From an uncultured Eubacterium sp. (GTDB taxonomy: Bacteria > Bacillota > Clostridia > Lachnospirales > Lachnospiraceae), in contig CAJOOU010000070.1 in assembly GCA_905236735.1 (NCBI GenBank), positions 1 to 11,738 on the forward strand: a stretch of 11,738 nt of DNA. Reading direction: 5' to 3'. The stretch's first letter is position 1. Each line of letters opens with the position of its first letter. Below the pieces are notes generated by a model. That model worked only from the letters and a program-made list of their open reading frames with translations, searched no databases and was not told the origin of the DNA. The position numbers were made by a program, and so were the translations under genes. This document shows positions 1 to 6,133 of this stretch, piece by piece.

Positions 1-618
1 ACCGTTGCACGCCAGGTTAAAAAAATAACCGATGGCGGCGTGGATGTGGGCATAGTAATTGGCGGTGGAAATTTCTGGAGAGGCAGACAGTCGGACGCAA
101 TAGAAAGAACAAAAGCCGACGGCATCGGAATGCTGGCTACGGTAATGAACTGCATCTATGTTTCGGAAATATTCAGAAGCACGGGAATGAATACTGAGAT
201 ATTTACTCCCTTTGTATGCGGCTCTTTTACAAAGCTTTATTCAAAGGATGCTGTTATGGAAGGATTTGAAAAGGGCAGTGTTCTTTTCTTTGCCGGAGGT
301 ACGGGACATCCGTATTTTTCAACAGATACGGCTACAGTGCTGCGTGCTATAGAGATAGAAGCACAGGCCATCTTCCTTGCCAAGTCTATTGACGGTGTAT
401 ACGACTCAGACCCCGCGGTCAATCCCGGGGCTGTCAGGTATGATGAAATTACCATTGATGAAGTTATAGATAAACAGCTGGGGGTAATGGATCTTACGGC
501 ATCTGTGCTTGCAAGGGAAAACAGTATGCCTATGTATGTGTTCGGACTTGCGGGAGAAACGGCAATATCCGATAATGTTTTAGGAGAGTTTAACGGCACA
601 AAGGTTACGGTCGGTTAG
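1..618 (+). CDS. pyrH: UMP kinase (uridylate kinase), 5' end outside the window
   Basis: Phosphorylates UMP to UDP with ATP, the bacterial-specific step of pyrimidine nucleotide synthesis in the cytoplasm. The reading frame is open from base 1 and gives 205 residues. Family members have about 235 to 240, so roughly 30 N-terminal residues, including the first lysine-rich strand, lie upstream. Visible amino-acid-kinase features are the glycine-rich GGGNFWRG (visible residues 21-28), the region around TKADGIGMLATVMN, the GGTGHPYFSTDTA nucleotide/UMP loop and the DGVYDSDP motif. The GTG at base 40 is an internal valine, not the start, because the residues before it (QVKKITDGG) are normal family sequence. 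It sits 26 bases before frr, the usual neighbour (rpsB-tsf-pyrH-frr order in most bacteria). The identification is firm; only the N-terminus is unseen. Confidence 0.97.
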   Translation, partial: TVARQVKKITDGGVDVGIVIGGGNFWRGRQSDAIERTKADGIGMLATVMNCIYVSEIFRSTGMNTEIFTPFVCGSFTKLYSKDAVMEGFEKGSVLFFAGGTGHPYFSTDTATVLRAIEIEAQAIFLAKSIDGVYDSDPAVNPGAVRYDEITIDEVIDKQLGVMDLTASVLARENSMPMYVFGLAGETAISDNVLGEFNGTKVTVG

Positions 619-644
619 AATATTTTATCAGGAGGAATTTTATT

Positions 645-1193
645 ATGGATACAAATACTTATGAAGAGAAGATGAAAAAATCTTATAACAATCTTATGGA
701 AGAATTCGGAGCTATTCGTGTGGGCAGAGCCAATCCCCATGTACTTGATAAAATCATGGTTGATTATTACGGTACTCCTACCAAAATCCAGCAGGTTGCC
801 AATGTGAGCGTTCCGGAGCCGAGACTGCTCCAGATTTCGCCGTGGGAGCCAAGCCTTCTTTCGGAAATAGAAAAGGCAATTCTTACATCTGACCTTGGCA
901 TCAATCCTACAAACGACGGTTCGGTTATCCGCCTTGTTTTCCCGGAAATGACAGAGGAGCGTCGTAAGGAAGTGGCAAAGGATGTAAAGAAAAAGGGTGA
1001 AAATGCAAAGGTTGCCATCAGAAATATCAGAAGAGATGCCAATGAGTATGTGAAAAAACATGCAAAAGACGAAGGACTTTCAGAGGATCAGGCATCTGAT
1101 TTTGAAGACAGCGTGCAGAAACTTACCGACAGATACATTGCCGATATTGATAAGGCAGTTGATGAAAAGACAAAAGAAGTAACAACAGTGTAA
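645..1193 (+). CDS. frr: Ribosome recycling factor
   Basis: Splits post-termination ribosomes together with EF-G so the subunits can be reused. The protein has 182 residues, close to the family's usual 185. It shows the expected landmarks: RVGRANP at 25-31 in the first long helix, YYGTPTKIQQVANVSVPEPR at 41-60 in the beta domain, TSDLGINPTNDGS at 81-93, and the arginine-rich NIRRDAN at 127-133 in the helical domain that contacts rRNA. The ATG at 645 follows a strong AGGAGGA (630-636) at good spacing, so the start is secure. It lies 26 bases after pyrH and is very probably co-transcribed with it. Nothing is missing or broken. RVGRA in place of the commoner RTGRA or RAGRA is a mild variant. Confidence 0.98.
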   Translation: MDTNTYEEKMKKSYNNLMEEFGAIRVGRANPHVLDKIMVDYYGTPTKIQQVANVSVPEPRLLQISPWEPSLLSEIEKAILTSDLGINPTNDGSVIRLVFPEMTEERRKEVAKDVKKKGENAKVAIRNIRRDANEYVKKHAKDEGLSEDQASDFEDSVQKLTDRYIADIDKAVDEKTKEVTTV

Positions 1194-1207
1194 GGATAAC
1201 GGCTGGC

Positions 1208-1238
1208 CGGACATTTCCTTATATTTAAGTAGTATGAT
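1208..1238 (+). promoter_or_regulatory. Weak candidate sigma-A promoter in the frr-uppS gap
   Basis: CGGACA at 1208-1213 matches four of six positions of the -35 consensus, and TATGAT at 1233-1238 matches five of six of the -10 consensus. The spacing is 19 bases, longer than the ideal 17. If real, transcription would start near 1245 and the RNA would open directly with the hairpin at 1247-1269. This is pattern matching only; AT-rich gaps often give such matches by chance. Confidence 0.2.
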
Positions 1239-1246
1239 AGAATAGG

Positions 1247-1269
1247 AGGGACATGTAAAACATGTCCCT
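1247..1269 (+). promoter_or_regulatory. Perfect 9-bp hairpin in the uppS leader, overlapping a Shine-Dalgarno
   Basis: AGGGACATG (1247-1255) and CATGTCCCT (1261-1269) are exact reverse complements separated by the loop TAAAA. No T-tract follows (the next bases are TATACTTAATAATT), so it does not look like an intrinsic terminator. Its left arm takes in the last three bases of the only strong Shine-Dalgarno in the gap, AGGAGG at 1244-1249. The loop begins with TAA, so AUG UAA (1253-1258) forms a start-stop pair just after that site. Plausible roles are partial masking of the ribosome site, RNA processing or 5'-end stability. A relic of a small palindromic insertion is also possible. The structure is seen; the function is inferred. 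Confidence 0.5.
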
Positions 1270-1283
1270 TATACTTAATAATT

Positions 1284-1988
1284 ATGAAGATACCACAGCA
1301 TATAGCGATTATTTTAGACGGAAACGGAAGATGGGCCCGCTCAAAGGGTATGCCAAGGACATTCGGACATACGAAGGGAGCAGATAATGTGGAGGTAATC
1401 TGCAGGGCTGCCGACGAGCTTGGAGTTAAATACCTTACCTTTTATGCATTCTCTACGGAAAACTGGAAGAGACCGCAAAGTGAGGTAGACAAGCTTATGT
1501 CTATTTTGCGCAAATTTATGAAAACCGCAAAAAAACGGGCTGATGACAATAATATGAGGGTGCGTATAATAGGGGATATTACTGCCCTTGAGGACGATTT
1601 GCAGGAGGCGATAAAAGACCTTGAGGCATCTTCCGCCAAAAACAACGGACTTAATATGCAGATTGCAATAAACTACGGTAGCAGGGATGAAATTACCAGA
1701 GCCGTAAGGAATATATGCAAGGACGCTTTAAAGGGGGACATCGGGGATATTTCCGAAGAGCTGATAGGAGACTATCTGGATACCGCAGGTATACCGGACC
1801 CTGACCTTATGATAAGGACGAGCGGAGAAATGAGACTTTCAAATTATCTTCTCTGGCAGCTGGCATATGCGGAGTTTTACTTTACTGATGTTCCGTGGCC
1901 TGCTTTTACGCCGGATGATTTAAGGGCAGCTATTGAAGAATATTCCTCCAGGGACAGAAGATACGGCAAAATAAAGGAGGAAGGCTGA
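1284..1988 (+). CDS. uppS: Undecaprenyl diphosphate synthase (cis-prenyltransferase)
   Basis: Adds IPP units in cis to farnesyl diphosphate to make C55 undecaprenyl diphosphate, the carrier lipid for peptidoglycan and surface polymers; a cytoplasmic, membrane-associated enzyme. The protein has 234 residues, normal for the family. LDGNGRWA at 11-18 holds the catalytic Asp12 and the phosphate-binding loop, FSTENW lies at 56-61, and DLMIRTSGEMRLSNYLLWQ at 174-192 supplies the IPP-binding arginines and serine, followed by FYFTDVPWPAF. The ATG at 1284 places DGNGRW at the usual distance from the N-terminus, but no Shine-Dalgarno lies in the 15 bases before it. The nearest strong one is 34 bases upstream and partly inside a hairpin. 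No ATG, GTG or TTG lies in frame upstream before the stop at 1230. The stop overlaps the cdsA start by one base (TGATG). Confidence 0.97.
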   Translation: MKIPQHIAIILDGNGRWARSKGMPRTFGHTKGADNVEVICRAADELGVKYLTFYAFSTENWKRPQSEVDKLMSILRKFMKTAKKRADDNNMRVRIIGDITALEDDLQEAIKDLEASSAKNNGLNMQIAINYGSRDEITRAVRNICKDALKGDIGDISEELIGDYLDTAGIPDPDLMIRTSGEMRLSNYLLWQLAYAEFYFTDVPWPAFTPDDLRAAIEEYSSRDRRYGKIKEEG

Positions 1989-2794
1989 TGTTTATAAAAA
2001 GACTCTTAAGCGGAGCGGTGCTTTTGGGAGCTCTTATTGGAGTAATATTTCCCGGAGGCCTTGTTACTCTCTGTGCACTTACCATACTTTCACTTATGGG
2101 CCTTTATGAACTGTACAGGGTATTTGACATGCATAAAAGCATAGTCGGGATTTTCGGATATCTGTGTACATTATTGTTTTACGCAAATTTATATCTGGGA
2201 TTTTTCGCGAAGGACAGAGTGTTTGTAATTATCTTCCTGATGTTATCGCTTTTTGCTTATGTTTTCAGATATCCGGGGTTTAAGATAGGACAGATAGCCG
2301 GAACATTTTTCGGACTTTTTTATGTGGCTATAATGCTTTCGTTCATCTTTCTTATCAGAGACTTAAACAACGGACTTTATATAGTATGGCTCGTGTTTCT
2401 GAGCTCATGGGGATGTGATACAAGTGCTTATTGTGTGGGAATGCTTATCGGAAAGCATAAATTTGCTCCTCTTTTATCACCTAAAAAATCCATGGAAGGA
2501 GCGATAGGAGGAGTGCTTGGAGCGGCGCTGCTTGGTGCCTTATACGGAGAGGTGCTTTTCAGATTGTTCGGATTCGGACAAAACTGTGCGTTTGAATTTG
2601 CGATTATCTGCGGTGTGGGCGCTTTTTTCTCACAGCTGGGAGATCTGGCTGCTTCGGGGATTAAGAGAGATTACGGCATAAAGGATTACAGTAATCTTAT
2701 ACCCGGTCACGGAGGAGTGCTTGACAGATTTGACAGTGTTATTATCACCGCTCCTATGATATACTATCTGGCGATGTATTTTTTGGAATTATAG
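1988..2794 (+). CDS. cdsA: Phosphatidate cytidylyltransferase (CDP-diacylglycerol synthase)
   Basis: Converts phosphatidic acid and CTP to CDP-diacylglycerol, the precursor of all major bacterial phospholipids; an integral membrane enzyme. The 268 residues are mostly hydrophobic, with about seven to eight likely membrane spans (for example near 5-29, 53-72, 79-94, 103-122, 168-186, 200-220 and 250-266). The family signature is intact: SGIKRDYGIKDYSNLIPGHG from 223 to 242, continued by GVLDRFD to 249, including the metal-binding Asp246 and Asp249 and the GHGG turn. A second conserved block runs from WGCDTSAY at 141 through SPKKSMEG at 164-171. The ATG overlaps the uppS stop, and the ribosome site AAAGGAGG (1973-1980) lies inside the end of uppS, so translation is probably coupled. 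Confidence 0.96.
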   Translation: MFIKRLLSGAVLLGALIGVIFPGGLVTLCALTILSLMGLYELYRVFDMHKSIVGIFGYLCTLLFYANLYLGFFAKDRVFVIIFLMLSLFAYVFRYPGFKIGQIAGTFFGLFYVAIMLSFIFLIRDLNNGLYIVWLVFLSSWGCDTSAYCVGMLIGKHKFAPLLSPKKSMEGAIGGVLGAALLGALYGEVLFRLFGFGQNCAFEFAIICGVGAFFSQLGDLAASGIKRDYGIKDYSNLIPGHGGVLDRFDSVIITAPMIYYLAMYFLEL

Positions 2795-2803
2795 AGGTGT
2801 TAT

Positions 2804-3949
2804 ATGAAGTATATTTCAATCATTGGTTCAACCGGTTCAATAGGAACACAGACTCTGGATATAGTAAGAAATAATCCCGATATAAAAGTGGCGGCTCTTT
2901 CCTGCGGAAAGAACATTGACCTGATTGAAAAGCAGATTAGGGAGTTTTCTCCTCAGGTAGCAGGCGTCTGGGACGAAAAGGACGCGGCAGACCTAAGATC
3001 AAGACTCAAGGACAAAAACATACAGATATATTCCGGTATGGACGGATTAATTGAAGTGGCTACTGCAGGCCAGGCCGAACTCGTGATTACGGCAATTGTC
3101 GGAATGAGAGGTCTGCGTCCTACTGTTGAAGCCATAAAAGCCGGAAAGCATATCGGACTTGCAAACAAGGAAACCCTTGTTACGGCCGGCCACATCATTA
3201 TCCCGATGGCAAAGGAATACGGCATATCAATTTATCCTGTTGACAGTGAGCACAGTGCTATTTTCCAGTCTCTAAACGGAGAAGAGGCAAATGAGTATGA
3301 GAAGATTATTCTTACCTGCTCGGGCGGTCCGTTCAGAGGAAAAACCAAGAAAGAACTTGAGAATGTGACGGCGGAAGATGCATTAAAACATCCAAACTGG
3401 TCAATGGGTAAAAAGATAACCATAGATTCAGCAACCCTTGTAAACAAAGGACTTGAAGTCATGGAGGCAAAATGGCTCTTTGACGCCGACCTTTCACAGA
3501 TAGAGGTGGTGGTACACCCGCAGAGCATTATTCATTCGGCTGTCCAGTATAAGGATGGAGCTGTAATGGCTCAGCTCGGCACACCGGACATGAAGATACC
3601 GATTCAGTATGCTATATATTATCCGAAAAGAAGACCGCTTGACGGCAAGAGACTCAACCTTTTCGATATAGGTACCCTTACCTTTGAAAAGCCCGATCTT
3701 GATACATTTAAAGGACTTGCCCTTGCCTATGATGCGCTTAAAAAGGGCGGAAATATGCCTACCATATACAATGCGGCAAACGAAAAGGCGGTAGAACTTT
3801 TCTTAAACGGAAAGATAAAGTTTTTGGATATACCGGCTACAATTAAGGATTGTATGGATAACTGCAGATTTATCGCAGATGCATCACTTACGGATGTACT
3901 TGAGACGGAAGAAGCGGTTTATGAATACATTAACAGCAAACATTTATAA
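2804..3949 (+). CDS. dxr: 1-deoxy-D-xylulose 5-phosphate reductoisomerase
   Basis: Second step of the MEP pathway: rearranges and reduces DXP to 2-C-methyl-D-erythritol 4-phosphate with NADPH and a divalent metal; this is the enzyme inhibited by fosmidomycin. The protein has 381 residues, normal length. The NADPH Rossmann loop GSTGSIG is at 8-14 and LANKETLV at 119-126. The metal-site triad is Asp147 and Glu149 in PVDSEHSA plus Glu218 in LVNKGLEVMEAKWLF, corresponding to Asp150, Glu152 and Glu231 of the E. coli enzyme. SGGPFRG and HPNWSMGKKITIDSATL are also intact, followed by the helical C-terminal domain. The ATG lies 9 bases after cdsA; a modest GAGGTG ribosome site overlaps the cdsA stop, so coupling is likely. 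Together with ispG and uppS it links IPP synthesis to carrier-lipid synthesis. Confidence 0.98.
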   Translation: MKYISIIGSTGSIGTQTLDIVRNNPDIKVAALSCGKNIDLIEKQIREFSPQVAGVWDEKDAADLRSRLKDKNIQIYSGMDGLIEVATAGQAELVITAIVGMRGLRPTVEAIKAGKHIGLANKETLVTAGHIIIPMAKEYGISIYPVDSEHSAIFQSLNGEEANEYEKIILTCSGGPFRGKTKKELENVTAEDALKHPNWSMGKKITIDSATLVNKGLEVMEAKWLFDADLSQIEVVVHPQSIIHSAVQYKDGAVMAQLGTPDMKIPIQYAIYYPKRRPLDGKRLNLFDIGTLTFEKPDLDTFKGLALAYDALKKGGNMPTIYNAANEKAVELFLNGKIKFLDIPATIKDCMDNCRFIADASLTDVLETEEAVYEYINSKHL

Positions 3950-3972
3950 TTGGCTAAAATCAGCGGAAAGTA

Positions 3973-3987
3973 GAGTGACTATAATTG
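3973..3987 (+). promoter_or_regulatory. Weak ribosome site and TTG start of rseP
   Basis: The only standard start codon able to give a full-length RseP is the TTG at 3985-3987. The codon directly before it in frame is TAA (3982-3984), so no upstream extension is possible, and the first in-frame ATG encodes residue 65, well past the catalytic HEAGH. A partial Shine-Dalgarno, GAGTG (3973-3977), precedes it by seven bases. A TTG start with a weak ribosome site predicts low translation relative to its neighbours. Confidence 0.6.
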
Positions 3988-5025
3988 AGCATAGTAATAG
4001 CAATAATAATTTTCAGCTTAATAATTATTATCCACGAGGCAGGGCATTGTATTCTTGCCAAGTCGAGTGGTATAAGGGTGGAAGAGTTTACTGTAGGTTT
4101 CGGTCCTACCATTATAGGTAAACAGATTGGCGAAACAAAGTATTCGCTAAAGCTTTTGCCATTTGGCGGTGCGTGTATGATGACAGGTGAGGATGGAGAA
4201 AGCGACGACCCGAAGGCTTTTGGAAATGCTTCGCTTCCCGGCAGGATACTTACTGTTTTTGCCGGACCTTTTTTCAATTTTCTCCTTGCCTTTGTACTGG
4301 CGGTGATACTTATTTCGGCAGCCGGATATGATGCTCCTGTTATCTCGGTAACTGACGGGGGAGCCGCAAAAACGGCCGGGCTTTGTGACGGTGACAGAAT
4401 AGTAAAGATAAATAACGACAATATTCTCGTATACAGAGAAATTGCCAATTTTTCTGTGCTTCATCCAAGTGCAATACAAGAAGAACTGACTGTTACATAT
4501 ATCAGAGACGGAGAAAAACATACAGTTTCTTTTAAACCCGTATATGATGAGGAAGAGGGCAGATATCTTATAGGCGTAACATCAAAGGACGGCAGAACAA
4601 AGGGAAATGTGCTCCGGGTACTCCAATACAGCGCATATGAGGTGGAATACTGGATAGAGACAACGCTCGGCTCTCTTAAACTTCTTATTTTAAGGAAGGT
4701 ATCTCCAACGGAAATGTCGGGTCCTGTGGGTATAGTAAACACTATTAGCGAGACCTATACCGAAAGCGCCGCAATTAGTGTGTTTGCCGTGGTTATTAAC
4801 CTTATTAATATATCCATACTTTTGACGGCCAATCTTGGAGTGATGAACCTTCTGCCTCTTCCGGCTCTTGACGGTGGAAGACTTATCTTTCTTTTTGCGG
4901 AACTTATTACAGGAAAGAAGGTGCCGCCGGAAAAAGAAGGTTTTGTGCACATGATAGGTTTCATCCTACTTATGGCATTGATGGTGCTTATATTATTCAA
5001 TGACATCAGGAATTTGCTGATGTAA
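3985..5025 (+). CDS. rseP: Site-2 intramembrane zinc metalloprotease (RseP/RasP family)
   Basis: Cleaves membrane-embedded substrates such as anti-sigma factors and leftover signal peptides in regulated intramembrane proteolysis. The protein has 346 residues, normal for Gram-positive members with a single PDZ domain. The first membrane helix carries the zinc motif HEAGH at 17-21. The conserved TKYSLKLLPFGGACMM is at 51-66, the second helix at about 92-112, and a PDZ domain at roughly 114-200. SGPVGI is at 245-250, the third helix at about 263-282, and the third zinc ligand lies in LPLPALDGGR at 290-299 (Asp296). The last helix is near the C-terminus. The start is a TTG preceded directly by an in-frame stop. 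Its place between dxr and ispG is the common Clostridia order. The actual substrates cannot be told from this window. Confidence 0.95.
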   Translation: MSIVIAIIIFSLIIIIHEAGHCILAKSSGIRVEEFTVGFGPTIIGKQIGETKYSLKLLPFGGACMMTGEDGESDDPKAFGNASLPGRILTVFAGPFFNFLLAFVLAVILISAAGYDAPVISVTDGGAAKTAGLCDGDRIVKINNDNILVYREIANFSVLHPSAIQEELTVTYIRDGEKHTVSFKPVYDEEEGRYLIGVTSKDGRTKGNVLRVLQYSAYEVEYWIETTLGSLKLLILRKVSPTEMSGPVGIVNTISETYTESAAISVFAVVINLINISILLTANLGVMNLLPLPALDGGRLIFLFAELITGKKVPPEKEGFVHMIGFILLMALMVLILFNDIRNLLM

Positions 5026-5030
5026 ATATT

Positions 5031-6089
5031 ATGAACAGAAAAATAACAAAGCAGGTAAAAATAGGAAATAAAATCATAGGAGGCGGAGCGCCCATCCTCA
5101 TCCAGTCCATGACGAATACAAAAACAGAAGATGTCAAGTCTACTGTAAATCAGATACTTGCGCTGGAAAAAGCCGGATGCGACATAATCAGATGCGCAGT
5201 ACCGGATATGGAGGCGGCAAAAGCCTTTTCAGAGATAAAGAAAAACATACATATTCCTCTTGTGGCTGATATCCATTTCGATTGGAGGCTTGCGATAGCC
5301 GCCATGGAAAACGGAGCCGACAAGATAAGGATTAATCCAGGTAATATCGGCTCAAAAGAGAAGATACGCTCTGTGGTAGAAGAGGCAAAATGCAGGAATA
5401 TACCCATAAGAGTGGGGGTAAACAGCGGTTCCCTTGAGAAAAATCTGGTCGAAAAGTACAGAGGAGTCACTCCGGATGGACTGGTGGAAAGCGCCCTGGA
5501 CAAGGTACATATAATAGAGGACTTCGGTTATGACAATCTCGTTGTAAGCATAAAGTCTTCGGATGTAAATATGTGTGTAAAAGCCTATGAGAAATTTTCG
5601 GAGGTATCCGATTATCCGTTGCACTTCGGTGTGACGGAGGCAGGTACGGTAAAAAGCGGAAATATTAAATCTGCAATAGGGCTGGGTATTATACTAAACG
5701 AAGGCATCGGAGATACGATAAGGGTATCTCTTTCGGGAGACCCTGTTGAAGAGATAATATCGGCAAAGCTCGTACTTCGCACATTGGGGCTTAGAAAGGG
5801 CGGGATAGAGGTAGTATCCTGTCCGACCTGCGGCAGAACGCAGATAGACCTTATATCTCTTGCAAATAAGGCAGAGGAGATAGCTGCGGGATATAATCTC
5901 GATATAAAACTTGCCGTTATGGGATGCGCGGTAAACGGCCCCGGAGAGGCAAGGGAAGCCGATATTGGTATAGCAGGAGGCCGCGGCGAAGGACTGATTA
6001 TCAAAAAAGGTGAAATAATTAAAAAGGTGCCTGAAGAAAGGCTCCTTGATGAACTTGTAAAAGAGCTGGATAACTGGGGCAGGTCTTAA
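5031..6089 (+). CDS. ispG: 4-hydroxy-3-methylbut-2-enyl diphosphate synthase (flavodoxin/ferredoxin-dependent)
   Basis: Sixth (penultimate) enzyme of the MEP pathway: reductive ring opening of MEcPP to HMBPP, using a [4Fe-4S] cluster in the cytoplasm. The protein has 352 residues and is the compact bacterial form: a TIM barrel (about 1-245) followed by the iron-sulfur domain. The substrate-binding QSMTNTKTEDV is at 25-35 and the barrel motif DIHFDWRLA at 80-88. Cluster ligands are Cys264 and Cys267 in CPTCGR, Cys299 in MGCAVNGPGEA, and Glu306, the same spacing as the E. coli enzyme. The ATG is only 5 bases after the rseP stop and has no clear ribosome site of its own (CAGGAA about 19 bases upstream is too far), so it probably depends on coupling to rseP. 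In Bacillus subtilis the corresponding slot holds proS. Confidence 0.98.
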   Translation: MNRKITKQVKIGNKIIGGGAPILIQSMTNTKTEDVKSTVNQILALEKAGCDIIRCAVPDMEAAKAFSEIKKNIHIPLVADIHFDWRLAIAAMENGADKIRINPGNIGSKEKIRSVVEEAKCRNIPIRVGVNSGSLEKNLVEKYRGVTPDGLVESALDKVHIIEDFGYDNLVVSIKSSDVNMCVKAYEKFSEVSDYPLHFGVTEAGTVKSGNIKSAIGLGIILNEGIGDTIRVSLSGDPVEEIISAKLVLRTLGLRKGGIEVVSCPTCGRTQIDLISLANKAEEIAAGYNLDIKLAVMGCAVNGPGEAREADIGIAGGRGEGLIIKKGEIIKKVPEERLLDELVKELDNWGRS

Positions 6090-6133
6090 AACCCGGGAGG
6101 CGGCTTTACAAGGGCAGTGCGTGGGATTAAAAA
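6090..6133 (+). promoter_or_regulatory. Leader between ispG and polC with remote Shine-Dalgarno-like GGGAGG
   Basis: This 44-base gap contains GGGAGG at 6095-6100, 33 bases from the polC ATG and with no start codon at a workable distance. Close to the ATG there is only GTGGGA (6121-6126), a weak site. An in-frame TAA at 6128-6130 rules out an earlier polC start. I see no promoter boxes and no stable hairpin beyond the short CCCGGG palindrome. Confidence 0.4.

Noticed and set aside
40..618. A shorter pyrH starting at the GTG at base 40
   Set aside because: The frame is open to base 1 and the residues before base 40 are normal UMP kinase sequence, so the gene is cut by the window edge.
615..1061. 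148-codon reverse-strand ORF opposite frr
   Set aside because: It lies wholly opposite a firmly identified gene, has no ribosome site and shows no recognisable domain; a composition shadow.
1247..1269. Intrinsic terminator between frr and uppS
   Set aside because: The stem is strong but there is no U-tract after it, and tightly packed operon genes continue downstream.
3879..4121. 80-codon forward ORF across the dxr-rseP junction
   Set aside because: It is in a different frame from both genes, and both real proteins are complete without it.
6092..6097. CCCGGG palindrome as a regulatory site
   Set aside because: A six-base palindrome is expected by chance and has no partner site or nearby promoter.
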